Shown here: positions 38,919-48,690 of the stretch, in pieces
Position numbering within the stretch: position 1 is the stretch's first letter
How the letters are laid out: each line of letters starts with the position of its first letter
Source of the DNA: Tritrichomonas musculus
Taxonomy: Eukaryota > Parabasalia > Tritrichomonadida > Tritrichomonadidae
DNA: 64,000 nucleotides
Direction of reading: 5' to 3'
NCBI GenBank assembly: GCA_039105265.1
Contig: JAPFFF010000002.1
Span: 1,302,001 to 1,366,000, forward strand
Made by a program: the position numbers and the translations under genes
Notes under the pieces: generated by a model
Seen by the model: the letters and a program-made list of their open reading frames with translations, nothing else
Databases searched by the model: none
Told to the model about the DNA's origin: nothing

Positions 38919-39255
38919 ATGGACACCCCTTCTGATTTAAAAATTATGACACAGTATAAAAAGTTCACTTTAAGAAACCCCTACTATACATCACGAGAGA
39001 CACAACAAGTATATAATACATTTAAAAATGTTAGGACATGTGATTCGCATGGATATGTCATCATTGAAGTACTAGATGACTTGCTAAAGCAAGGCCCAAG
39101 CTAAAGCTTGCGAAAGGAATACATTTAGTGGTTTCAGATATGCCAAATTTAGGCGTGCAGCAGTCTTGAAATACAATGATGATTATGATAGGAAAAGAGA
39201 AAGAGATGCACCAAGATATAGATGTTTTGATGAGCACCACCAAATTATGGAATAA
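38919..39255 (+). CDS. Small gene in the left TIR of Maverick E
   Basis: The first part reads MDTPSDLKIMTQYKKFTLRN, then PYYTSRETQQVY and CDSHGYVIIEVLDDLLKQ (61-residue ORF to 39104). After a GC-rich hairpin insert (39097-39110) a further protein-like stretch occurs, NTFSGFRYAKFRRAAV and YDRKRERDAPRYRCFDEHHQ, ending at 39255. About one break. No family recognised. As in A, a TIR gene is present twice per element. Confidence 0.5.
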
Positions 39256-39383
39256 AAATCCCTCCACAAGCAAAGCTTGGGTCAGCTAACGCTGCCATTT
39301 GTCATTAATGACTACAAAAAAATATTTTCCACGATTGAAATATACCCGACGCTAAATCCAGCTGAAGAGCAAACACCGATTTT

Positions 39384-40553
39384 TTACTTCGCTTCAAGAG
39401 ACGCAATTCGTGCTTCTAATTCTGCAATTTTAGCCTCATAAACACTTTTTAGTAGGAGAGAATCATATGGTTTATAGACAGCCGATAAATTGAGAGAATG
39501 CGCTAAACTACCATTATTATTATATTCTACAGCATATAGCAATCCTGCAGTAGTACTATACATAAATCTATTTGTTGTATTTCCCTCTACGATATAACAA
39601 TATTTTGTCGTTCCTAAGTTCTGATCTGTAGTCCATATTTTATCAAAATAGACAGTTTCACCTGTATTTCTGTCGATATAATGACCAACAAAACGATACC
39701 CTTCAATACTTACTTTTCCTACATTCGAATAATTTTTACCTTGACCATTATCTGTTGTCGTAAATGTTGATTCTGTATAATAATTTAAGTTATCAATTTG
39801 TCTAAACTCTCCAGTTGTTGATTTCAAAGCATATTTTTCGTCTGATTCGTCTTTTGAATAAGCATGCTGATTTAGTTCTTCTTTTGTCGCATAATCATCA
39901 GGAATCTCACTTTTTAATGCTATTTGGTCTTCTTCACCAAATTCAGCTAGAGAAACTTGAACTGGATATGTTCCGACATAATTATAAAGTACGCCTGTTG
40001 CTTCTTCCCAATAAAACAACCAACCACCTGTATCCATCACATGAGCTATTGTATCGTGTATATTTTCAGTTCTGTCTGTCCTGAAAATAATATCAAAATC
40101 ACGATCTAATATTGAGCCGGTTTTACCAACTAAGTGAGCTCCTTCTTGGAATGGAACAAATGAAGTATAAAAGTAATCATCATTTAGACCTTCTGGTTCG
40201 TAAGGGCCGTTTGTTATTGGTAGAATAATTTTATTCCCAACTTTCAAATCATTTTTGCTTCGATATTTTTCATCACAAGTATCTAAAATCATAGTATTAT
40301 ATTCACCGGCAACAAGAGATGTTAAAATAGCAGATGCTTGAGCTGATAACGGTTTTTCATCATCAGTCATTATTTTCTGGAGAACATCATCTGATGGTTT
40401 TTCGTCTGGGTTCAATTGCATTTCACTATTTTTGAGAACTGTTGGAATCTCACTTTTCAATGCATATTTGTTATCACATTCAGCTATTTTATTATTTAAT
40501 TCAGTAATGTTGTCGCTAAAAATGTTTCCATTTACCCTTAAATTTCCATTCAA
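39384..40553 (-). CDS. Phage-tail-fibre-like protein 1, Maverick E
   Basis: 389 residues. It starts with MNGNLRVNGNIFSDNITELN, the NLxVNGxI pattern of phage fibre shafts, then KYALKSEIP and YSKDESDEKYALKS, which match the YTKxESDxKYA repeats of bacteriophage tail fibres. A C-terminal coiled coil (VYEAKIAELEARIASLEAK) probably trimerises it. It ends 3 bp from the TIR. The middle is a unique, probably receptor-binding or chaperone domain. Likely a surface spike; resemblance to phage proteins suggests transfer or convergence. Confidence 0.6.
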   Translation of the reverse strand: MNGNLRVNGNIFSDNITELNNKIAECDNKYALKSEIPTVLKNSEMQLNPDEKPSDDVLQKIMTDDEKPLSAQASAILTSLVAGEYNTMILDTCDEKYRSKNDLKVGNKIILPITNGPYEPEGLNDDYFYTSFVPFQEGAHLVGKTGSILDRDFDIIFRTDRTENIHDTIAHVMDTGGWLFYWEEATGVLYNYVGTYPVQVSLAEFGEEDQIALKSEIPDDYATKEELNQHAYSKDESDEKYALKSTTGEFRQIDNLNYYTESTFTTTDNGQGKNYSNVGKVSIEGYRFVGHYIDRNTGETVYFDKIWTTDQNLGTTKYCYIVEGNTTNRFMYSTTAGLLYAVEYNNNGSLAHSLNLSAVYKPYDSLLLKSVYEAKIAELEARIASLEAK

Positions 40554-40580
40554 TTGACATCCCCCCGATTTAGGTAAATA

Positions 40581-42476
40581 TTAGTTATCACAAATGTGAA
40601 TTATTTTGAATAAATCTGTTTTTGGTATGTATTTAGAATCAATGATCTCCTTGCAATATACATCTTTAGAATCAAATACAGTCCTTTCTTCAATATATAA
40701 TTCCGTAATATTTATTTTTTCATAATTTTTTCCATTATAATATGAAAGACCAAATGTAACAATATCATCACTTTCATTATATCCTGTGCTCATTATATAT
40801 ATAGTATCTGAGTTATCGAAATTTTTAAAATAATATGAAGAACCGCTTTCTATGAAATACGGATCAGTATATATCATATTTTCATAATTATATTTTGGAA
40901 CATATTTACAATCAATTGGTGTATTGTCTGATACTTTGGTTCCTTTTATTGTAAATCCTTTTAACAATAAAAATACAAAGCTTTGACTATTTGTATGTAA
41001 GTCGTATTGATCCTCATAATTATCGAAATCTAGACGAAAAACATCTTCGTTGGTAACTGTAGGGATATCATCTTTTGCAAATCTTTCATCTGATTCGCTT
41101 TTTGTATAATATTCTGTTTTCAATGCATATTTATTATCTGCTTCTTCTTTCGTATACAAATTATCCATGTTTACCATACTATTTTTTATTTCATCTAACA
41201 CTGAATTAACTTCATCAACAGTTGGAAAATCATTTAATGTGGATGCCATAGCTGCATCATTATTATATGAATTAGCAGCCAAAGCATCAATCTTTTTATG
41301 TAATGCATCTATATCACAAGTATATGCTAAATCATTTGTTGTAAATGTCATATTTCTCCTGCATGAATTTCCCTGAATAATAACACCTGATATTTTAGAT
41401 GTATGAGTACTATGTATGGTAATTATATTGTCATTCTTCTCATAACTATTTAACCATGATGCCCTAAATTCTTCACTTCTGGCTAGAGGTTTAATAACGA
41501 CATCCCCTAATGTTATATTTTCTGTGACCCCTTTGTATTCTGTTATCTCACCTTCCTCAAACCTGAAGTAACAATTCTTTTGAGCATTTGCTAAATATAT
41601 TCTAAATACAATCATGCCATTGCTTATGGTATCTTCAGCAGTTAAAGTAATCGTTGTGCCATCTGTTTCTGCAACCACATCAATAGGGTCTTCTCTTTTC
41701 AATTCATTTTTGGATACAACATTATTAATTATGTTTGATATTTCGTTATTATTTGAATTTGCAAAATCATTTAATGCATCTATCTTCTTATGTAATGCAT
41801 CTATATCACAAGTATATGCCAAATCATTTAGTGTAAAGTCCATATGTCTCAAACATGTATTTTCTTTAATCTGTATTCCACCAACCCTAAGTTTATTTGG
41901 ATTTGATATAATAAATACCTTATTGGCTTTGCCAAGTTCACTCTGTGAATCATTCATAGTGCAGTTAGGAAAATCATCTGTTCCTTGATATTCAATAGTC
42001 CCACCCGTAATATTTATAGTAACTATATTCTCTTCATAATCAACATCATTGTATTCACTAACTTTTTGCACCAAAAATCGTGTTTTAATTGTTCCATTTG
42101 TGATAACATCTTCTGCTTCTAAATGGACCTCACCATCAACATATTTACCAACAACATCTATTATATCATCTCTAACCAATTCATTCTTTGAAATAAAATC
42201 ATTATTTAATTCATTGATTCTTGTAGTTATTGCTTTAAATGTTGGTTTTAATGAACTTCTAAATCTATTACAAATATCCATTACACCATTAATTGTTGTG
42301 ACTAATTTATCTGGGTCATCATATTCACTGATAAATTTAATTGCTGGGAGAGAACTGGTTTCTTTATTGCACCATTCAAGAATTGGAGTCAAATCGGTAG
42401 TTGTCTTGACTGTTCTCATATAAGGGTCCATCCCGATATCAGGTAATTCACTGCCATCTTTAATAATATCTAGCAT
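40581..42476 (-). CDS. Phage-tail-fibre-like protein 2, Maverick E
   Basis: 631 residues with two tandem copies of a ~130-residue module: each has a DxIxNGxIxxR start, then an ITEYKGV- or IEYQGTDDF-like turn, HMDFTLNDLAYTCDIDALHK in the first and NMTFTTNDLAYTCDIDALHK in the second. Further on, YTKEEADNKYALKTEYYTKS and ESDERFAKDDIP are fibre repeats. The B fragment at 13945 is closest to the second module. It overlaps the next upstream gene by 7 bp. Probably a trimeric attachment fibre. Confidence 0.65.
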   Translation of the reverse strand: MLDIIKDGSELPDIGMDPYMRTVKTTTDLTPILEWCNKETSSLPAIKFISEYDDPDKLVTTINGVMDICNRFRSSLKPTFKAITTRINELNNDFISKNELVRDDIIDVVGKYVDGEVHLEAEDVITNGTIKTRFLVQKVSEYNDVDYEENIVTINITGGTIEYQGTDDFPNCTMNDSQSELGKANKVFIISNPNKLRVGGIQIKENTCLRHMDFTLNDLAYTCDIDALHKKIDALNDFANSNNNEISNIINNVVSKNELKREDPIDVVAETDGTTITLTAEDTISNGMIVFRIYLANAQKNCYFRFEEGEITEYKGVTENITLGDVVIKPLARSEEFRASWLNSYEKNDNIITIHSTHTSKISGVIIQGNSCRRNMTFTTNDLAYTCDIDALHKKIDALAANSYNNDAAMASTLNDFPTVDEVNSVLDEIKNSMVNMDNLYTKEEADNKYALKTEYYTKSESDERFAKDDIPTVTNEDVFRLDFDNYEDQYDLHTNSQSFVFLLLKGFTIKGTKVSDNTPIDCKYVPKYNYENMIYTDPYFIESGSSYYFKNFDNSDTIYIMSTGYNESDDIVTFGLSYYNGKNYEKINITELYIEERTVFDSKDVYCKEIIDSKYIPKTDLFKIIHICDN

Positions 42477-45400
42477 ACTGGAACCCGCATCCGAACTAAT
42501 ATCTTCACTAATATCAGATAATAATCCCTGTAATTGACCACCCGTTTTGAAGCACCATTAACAATTCTAGTTGCTGTTTGAACTCCTCGAGCACTTAATT
42601 GTAATCCAAGACTGGCACCTCCCATTACTGTTCCAGTAATAGCAAATGCTAATGCAACATCAGCAACAATTTCGATTTGGTCTGTTCTTACTTTTAGATA
42701 TTTTGTTTTATTTTGTTGGTCAACCATCTCGGAAGAAAGATTATTCACTTTATTTGTTAAGTCTTTTACATCATAACTCATCACATCTACATTATTAGTA
42801 ACCAAATTTAAATCACTTCTCATCGTTGTAATATTATCTGCAGTAATTATTTTTGATGATGTAATATTGTAATCAGTGTATAATGTTGTTGCAGCATCAG
42901 GCCTTGGAATTATTTCATAAAATTGCTGTTTTATAATGTAATCAAATGGATTAGTTGTTGAATCCCAATTTACTTCATCTACTGGATCTGTATATTGTTT
43001 GTAAAGATAGAGCTCTATATTTTTATCAAAACTCTTTAAACCAGTTACTTTATAATTTATTTTCTCTATGGTATCTAATATGGCATCTATATCAACATGT
43101 GATACATGATTTGTATTATCGATATGATAAGAACCTGGTGAAAACTCTAGCCTTGTTGCCACATCATTATATTTTGTCATTGTAAATGGTATTGCTCGTG
43201 CATAAATATCTGCGAATATTTTATCGATTTCATTAACTTTTATCTTAGAAGAATCAATTTCTGTTATTACGCAATCAATTCCCAATAAATCATATCCTTC
43301 AAATTTTATATCAGCAGGATACCAATTCAGATATAGGCTATAATTTGAAGCCGGTTTTATTTCACCATTTTTTGTTTTAACAGATACTTCTACTTTTCCT
43401 TTCGTCCATAAGAATTCCATAAAATTCTCAGTATTCTTATCAATAAATTTTTGATTCCATTCATCATGCTTACACATTATATAGCATCCATGAGAACCAA
43501 ACGGATCTTTATTATCATTCTTCTTTAATTTGTAGATTACTTTTCCATTACTTCTTCCTTTGATATTATCGCCGTTCCAATTAGTTCCATTCCATGTTAG
43601 TTTCCATTCATTACCAAAACAATATTCTTTGAATACAAACTGCATATTGTTTGGTATTACATAATTTGTTGGAATCTCATAAATCATTTTATAATATGCA
43701 TCTTCATCGATAATTTTTGATGGTTTATAGAAGTAATATATATCGGATTTCTGTAATTTTAATGCATTATCAGCTTCAATAATATCATACTTAACTACTG
43801 GGTTTGTTGAAACTAAAGCATCTTGTGAGGGTTCATAATTAATTGATAGCTCAACTCTGAGATATAAGTCGTATGGATTAAAATCTAGTTCTTGATCGAA
43901 AGCAATTGATGTTGTATCTGAAATTTCTGATGAATTGTATAAATAGCATCCATTTTCTCTCTTGATTACTATTGGTGCAACAAATTTATTTTGATACACA
44001 TATATATAAAATTCTCTGATATAATTTCCTTGCTCATCATATACTACATTCTTTCGCAATGTAATTTTGAAAATATTAGTATGTTCTTTTATTGTCAGCA
44101 GTTTTGTTTTTAATTCAGCAGGGATATCAATCGTTAAGATATTATATTTTTTAGTGATTTCAGTATCATCTAATCGAATTGTTTTTTCAAGTGAACTTGG
44201 TTTGATATCATCATTTTTGATTTCATATTCTGGATAACCATTTTTAATCGTAAAATTAGATGTGGTAATATCCCCACCTGATGATAAATTCGATATATCT
44301 ACACCATTAATCAATCCATTGACATTTAGATTTGCTTTGATATTAACATCGCCATATACTGGTTTTTCTTTTTTAAACTGATAGTTATTTGGTGGCTCAA
44401 TATAATTGCTTCCATATACTTCTAAAGCTTTCTTGAATGATTCACTATCTGAACCTGGAATAGAAACAGAGTCATCAGGCTGTTTTGGTGGTGTGCCGAT
44501 GTCAATTTGCCCGCTGGCAAAGTTAGCTTCGCTAATACTCAAAGGACTAACAGCACTATTGCAATAAATCCATTCATTTTCATTTTCATCCCATATAATA
44601 TCCCCTTCTTTGTTTTTTGTATTGTTAGCCATAAAGGCTGTATAGACAGCGACACTCATTCTATCTTCATTATTCCTCCAACCTTGACATTTATTATCAA
44701 AATCGGTAATCATAATCTGAATCCAGTTTTGTCTGTCCACATCAAATATAAATGAAGGAGGCGCATCAAAGCTTCTATTTGTTCTCCAGCCTGAAGGGAA
44801 ATCATCTAATGAATACCCACTCTCAGTTAATAAAACCCATCTATGAAAGAGGGCTGACCAATAATATATTTCATCATGTTCAACATCAAAAGACCTATCA
44901 TTCATGAAATTGGTATGCTTTATACTTGCATCAATCTGCTGATTTTGTTTTTGATATTGATTTACCAAATCATTTATACTGTCATCATTATTGAAAATTG
45001 ATAAGTCGACTACCTGTGATTGAGCCAATTGGGCCTGGTTGTCAAAATGTAAACGACTAATATCATGTACCTGAAGATGGTCTTGAACCTCATCCACTCT
45101 ATCATATAAATCAGCTAACAATTCAACAAATATAGCATCGTTCTCATCTTCAAAATTATTCTCTCCATCTTGATTACAATTGCATGATTTTATTTTTGAA
45201 CAATAATCAGCCCAATAATTTAATGATGCTATTATATTATTTATATTCAGCTGGACATCATTTAGGAATTGATTTAAACTGACCTTTACTTTTGTACCAT
45301 CGATATTGTCAACTTTTATTGTATGGTCTACTGTTAACGATGTCGTAAATAGTTTTAGAGCTGATGCCAACCCATATCCGAGAACACTAGATAACAATAA

Positions 45401-46270
45401 ATTTTGAATTATTTGGGGATAATTTATGAAGTTATCCTTTTGATTTTGTGTATAAGTATCGAAAAATTCACCAGGGCTCTCAACTTCTATTACATGGTCT
45501 GCTTTAACTTCTTCTGTACTATTTTTATATTTATATCCTATTGTTTGAAGAGTATGGTTTTCAGGATTGTAATGATATTGCTTTGTTCCATTTATTATCT
45601 TTGTTAAGTTTGTTTCGTTAAATACATCATATAATATCCTTTTTATGGATTGATTCTTTTTTTCATTCTTCATAATATTCATCAACATATCAGCTAAATT
45701 ATGATATGCCTTGTATTGGAGGAAAGGTTCAGTTGGAGAAGGCTCTGGTGGTGCAGTAGGAGTTTTAACATATTTTACAACTTCACTTTGCCCTTTATCT
45801 TCATCAAATACTACTTGTTCATATCCGTCAGCTGCACACATCAATTCGTTATACATATCATGGACAGCTTCACAGGTTTTTGATTCCGCTTCGATAATGT
45901 CATTGAATGTATTAACACATAATTCATCTTTGATAAGCTCTCTGTTGGACTCTACTTGTTCTGATTTCACTTCCATCAATATATTTTCTGGCGCTCTATA
46001 TTCAAGTATTTGTGTAGATTTTTCAGTTATTGGAACGTCGCCGAATCCTTCAAGACTGCCTCCATTTTCAATGTAATCGTTAACTACTCGTGCATCAACT
46101 TCAGCTTTATTGTATAGACAATTAAATTTTGGGTATTCATTTGGTTTATCATCTTGTGTGATATTTATTTGTTCATTTCCATCTTCATCTTCTCCTGCAC
46201 ATATTTCAAAACCATTTGCTTTAAGTTTAGATGCCACCTTGCTCTTTGCAGAATATAGTGTCAAAGACAT
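42470..46270 (-). CDS. Giant fibre-like or tail-like protein, Maverick E
   Basis: 1,266 residues in one frame, the largest protein in the window. N-terminal third helical and acidic; middle has VNIKANLNVNGLINGVDISN, the fibre-type NLNVNG pattern; the last 100 residues contain a coiled coil (DVKDLTNKVNNLSSEMVDQQ) and a hydrophobic stretch VADVALAFAITGTVMGGASL that may be a membrane anchor. A Trp-rich segment (YYWSALFHRWVLL, DRQNWIQIMI, DENENEWIYC) could be a binding domain. First of a three-gene minus-strand run of fibre-like genes, divergent from the penton-like gene with 19 bp between the starts. No adenovirus-type protease is recognised in it. Confidence 0.55.
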   Translation of the reverse strand: MSLTLYSAKSKVASKLKANGFEICAGEDEDGNEQINITQDDKPNEYPKFNCLYNKAEVDARVVNDYIENGGSLEGFGDVPITEKSTQILEYRAPENILMEVKSEQVESNRELIKDELCVNTFNDIIEAESKTCEAVHDMYNELMCAADGYEQVVFDEDKGQSEVVKYVKTPTAPPEPSPTEPFLQYKAYHNLADMLMNIMKNEKKNQSIKRILYDVFNETNLTKIINGTKQYHYNPENHTLQTIGYKYKNSTEEVKADHVIEVESPGEFFDTYTQNQKDNFINYPQIIQNLLLSSVLGYGLASALKLFTTSLTVDHTIKVDNIDGTKVKVSLNQFLNDVQLNINNIIASLNYWADYCSKIKSCNCNQDGENNFEDENDAIFVELLADLYDRVDEVQDHLQVHDISRLHFDNQAQLAQSQVVDLSIFNNDDSINDLVNQYQKQNQQIDASIKHTNFMNDRSFDVEHDEIYYWSALFHRWVLLTESGYSLDDFPSGWRTNRSFDAPPSFIFDVDRQNWIQIMITDFDNKCQGWRNNEDRMSVAVYTAFMANNTKNKEGDIIWDENENEWIYCNSAVSPLSISEANFASGQIDIGTPPKQPDDSVSIPGSDSESFKKALEVYGSNYIEPPNNYQFKKEKPVYGDVNIKANLNVNGLINGVDISNLSSGGDITTSNFTIKNGYPEYEIKNDDIKPSSLEKTIRLDDTEITKKYNILTIDIPAELKTKLLTIKEHTNIFKITLRKNVVYDEQGNYIREFYIYVYQNKFVAPIVIKRENGCYLYNSSEISDTTSIAFDQELDFNPYDLYLRVELSINYEPSQDALVSTNPVVKYDIIEADNALKLQKSDIYYFYKPSKIIDEDAYYKMIYEIPTNYVIPNNMQFVFKEYCFGNEWKLTWNGTNWNGDNIKGRSNGKVIYKLKKNDNKDPFGSHGCYIMCKHDEWNQKFIDKNTENFMEFLWTKGKVEVSVKTKNGEIKPASNYSLYLNWYPADIKFEGYDLLGIDCVITEIDSSKIKVNEIDKIFADIYARAIPFTMTKYNDVATRLEFSPGSYHIDNTNHVSHVDIDAILDTIEKINYKVTGLKSFDKNIELYLYKQYTDPVDEVNWDSTTNPFDYIIKQQFYEIIPRPDAATTLYTDYNITSSKIITADNITTMRSDLNLVTNNVDVMSYDVKDLTNKVNNLSSEMVDQQNKTKYLKVRTDQIEIVADVALAFAITGTVMGGASLGLQLSARGVQTATRIVNGASKRVVNYRDYYLILVKILVRMRVPVC

Positions 46271-46289
46271 TTTAATCTGAAATTAAATA

Positions 46290-47021
46290 ATGCTGTATTC
46301 TATTCAAAGCCAACCAGAAAATTACAATACTGTGAGAATGAATATTGATATACCGTGGAAATGTCCTTACGTGAAGTATTATGTTTCATCAATCAATACC
46401 AAGGCCAACATACTATTAACCACTGAAGATGATTATTTAATATTTGAAACTGCTAATAGTGAGATAAGAATTGATTTTGAGGAGTCGTATGCATATTCGT
46501 TTGGTTATCTGGTCAAATTCTTAAATGCATGCCAGAACACAATTGAGTTCAAGAATGTAAATAATAGAACAATATCATTAAAACCAACTGAAAATATAGC
46601 ATTTAAGGAGGGAAGTCATAGAGCGAAATTAATTTGTGGTCTATTTAATTGTAAAGAATTTGAAGTTGATGCTAATGAAGAAAAAAATGTTCCAGATTTA
46701 CCAATTCTAGATTTTGCTAATAAATTATATTTGGTATCATTACAGGGAGTTGCAACGCATTCATCAATTGGGAACCAAGAATATACACCATCAATTATCG
46801 CAAATATTGATACAATAATAATGGACCAGGAGGCATTAATAGTGAATTATGATTTAACTAAACCAATCAAAGTTAAAGTCAACACCGATTCACTAAAGTT
46901 ATTGGAGATGAGATTAGTTGATTTTATGTTCCAACCAGTAATCTTGAAATCGCCATTGTTCATCACATTAAAGATAAAACCAGCCACTGAAGCAAACATT
47001 TATGACGTGCTTACAAAGTAA
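46290..47021 (+). CDS. Penton-like (single jelly-roll) protein, Maverick E
   Basis: 243 residues, mostly beta-strand in appearance. MLYSIQSQPENYNTVRMNID and WKCPYVKYYVSSIN lead, RIDFEESYAYSFGYLVKFLN follows, and the C terminus KLLEMRLVDFMFQPVILKSP, LFITLKIKP has the xRLVDxxxxPVxLxxPLxITLxI strand pair typical of Polinton penton proteins. It reads through. If right, E has both this and the minor capsid protein at the right end. The shared 19-bp divergent promoter with the giant gene couples their expression. Confidence 0.6.
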   Translation: MLYSIQSQPENYNTVRMNIDIPWKCPYVKYYVSSINTKANILLTTEDDYLIFETANSEIRIDFEESYAYSFGYLVKFLNACQNTIEFKNVNNRTISLKPTENIAFKEGSHRAKLICGLFNCKEFEVDANEEKNVPDLPILDFANKLYLVSLQGVATHSSIGNQEYTPSIIANIDTIIMDQEALIVNYDLTKPIKVKVNTDSLKLLEMRLVDFMFQPVILKSPLFITLKIKPATEANIYDVLTK

Positions 47022-48203
47022 GCGCGGCTCTTGCATAGCAAGTGACATCATGACAAAATAAAAAATGAGATAAAAAATTAGATGAAGCAAAAAATATAAA
47101 AATATACTTATCATACCACATCACCAAAAAAATTATTCTCATTTCACCAAGAAAAAAATATGCATGACAATACACAAAAAAAAAAATATACCTGACAATA
47201 CACAAAAAAATATTTCCTCTAAATTTCACCAAGAAAAAAATATACCTGACGGCTCACAGAAAAATAATTCCTCTAAATTTCACTTCACCAAAATCATTTT
47301 TTTAATTTGCTTGATGATGAAAGGACACCTGGAATCAGATTTTTTTACCCTTTTTAGGTCCAAATTTTCTAGAATCAAATATTTTCAAAATATATTGATG
47401 AATATAAAATAGAAAAAAAATAATCTCTAGAGATTTTCATAAAAAGTGGGATCGTCCCGAAAATTAATGGGATAGAGGAAATTGAAAGAATTCTCAATTA
47501 TAATTTTTATTTTCAATGGGTTCTCAATTATAATTTTTATTTTCAATGGGTTCTCAATTATAATTTTTATTTTCAATGGGTTCTCAATTAAACTTTTGAT
47601 AATGAATTCAAAAAGTGAAAAAAATTTAGAGATATTTGAGCTGCCCAAGCAATATTTGGGAGTATCTAGGATAGTTTTGTGCGTCTCAAAGTTGTGATTG
47701 GGTGGTCCAAATATACATAGAGCGTCCCAAATACTGTGATAGGGAAGCCCAAAAAACATTTGGGAAGCCCAAAAATATAATTGGTTAACCCAAATACAAA
47801 AAATTTTAGAAATAATAACGAACAAAGATTTTAGAAATAATAACGAACAAAGATTTTAGAAATAATAACGAACAAAGATTTTATTTTGAATATATTTTCA
47901 ATTTTTGAATGCGTCCCATTTTTGTGATCCCATTTTTGGTTTCCTCAAACTTCTCAAAATAATATTATCAAATATAATTACAATTATTTTTCGCATTCAA
48001 TTTTTTCTATATATCTTTTTTCAAAAATGGGATCATTTTTGGGATCATATAAATAAAGATATTATATGAAATATATATCAAAATAGACATCTAATGAATC
48101 AAAAACATGTCAAGTTTAGGGTGTTTTTCAACAATCCCATTTCTGTCCCAACGATCCCATTTCTGTCCCATTTTTTTTGGGACAGCATTTTTGGGCTTGC
48201 TTC
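47022..48203. repeat. Repeat-rich spacer of Maverick E
   Basis: No gene. Contents: an imperfect ~60-bp repeat with TTTCACCAAGAAAAAAATAT (47145-47285); 30-bp units TTCTCAATTATAATTTTTAT plus TTTCAATGGG, three and a third copies (47491-47590); TTGGGAAGCCCAAAAA-type inverted words (47640-47790); 25-bp units ATTTTAGAAATAATAACGAA plus CAAAG, three copies (47803-47880); and ATCCCATTT(C/T)TGTCCCA words (47920-48180). Confidence 0.8.
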
Positions 48204-48295
48204 GCAAGACCCAAGCTCGACTCGCAGAGGCTCGTACGACTCTGTCGCGGGACCATTTGGTCCTTCAGCTGACGCTGCTTGTGGTACACTAATTT
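48204..48295. repeat. 92-bp GC-rich direct repeat, first copy
   Basis: Nearly identical to 48599-48690 (offset 395 bp). It contains hairpins CTTGC-TTC-GCAAG (starting at 48196 just before), GGACCA-TT-TGGTCC (48250-48263) and CAGC-TGAC-GCTG (48266-48277). It is far richer in G and C than its surroundings. Confidence 0.9.
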
Positions 48296-48320
48296 TATTT
48301 TTTATTTTTTCTCTACAGAA

Positions 48321-48690
48321 ATGAATTGTGATGTGCCTATATTTGAACAAATAGAAGAATTAAAAACAGATTCAGCAGACATAAAAAAATATATCCGCAA
48401 AGTTAATTATGATATGATAGGATATTATTGTGATCATGATATCTATCAAATGTCATGTTCAAGATGTGATGCAGCAAGAAGGAAATATAAATACAGTCTG
48501 TTCCAAATAGATAGAATGAGAGAAGAGCTAAAAGAACAACAAGAAATAGAACAACAATACATAGAAACACCAGATGAAAACAAATATGACGTACTAAAGC
48601 AAGACCCAAGTTCGACTCGCAGAGGCTCGTACGACTCTGTCGCGGGACCATTTGGTCCTTCAGCTGACGCTGCTTGTGGTCCACTAATTT
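48321..48690 (+). CDS. Small Cys-containing protein of Maverick E
   Basis: The start is the ATG giving MNCDVPIFEQIEELKTDSAD, after a T-rich leader. The body YYCDHDIYQMSCSRCDAARR has a CxxxH...CxxC arrangement that could bind zinc, followed by a coiled coil (DRMREELKEQQEIEQQY). The C terminus runs into the second 92-bp repeat (read as PSSTRRGSYDSVAGPFGPSA) and then antisense into the next gene, so the natural end is obscured. No family recognised. Confidence 0.45.
48599..48690. repeat. 92-bp GC-rich direct repeat, second copy
   Basis: See 48204-48295. Here it is entered from CTAAAGCAAGACCCAAG, similar to CTAAAGCAAGGCCCAAG in the E TIR (39085-39101), showing a shared insert type. Confidence 0.9.

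Larger units (their letters stand above)
38627..39381. repeat. Maverick E left TIR
   Basis: Position x pairs with 100354 minus x in the right TIR. The first 62 bp form a palindromic tip. It contains a small gene and several GC-rich hairpins. At its inner end it carries the same bases that encode the minor capsid N terminus in the right copy. Confidence 0.95.

Noticed and set aside
41614-42423. Plus-strand ORFs of 124 residues
   Set aside because: Antisense of the two fibre modules; their likeness to each other reflects the duplicated module.
48099-48350. 83-residue minus-strand ORF over the first 92-bp repeat
   Set aside because: No counterpart and driven by the repeat and C/T-rich words.
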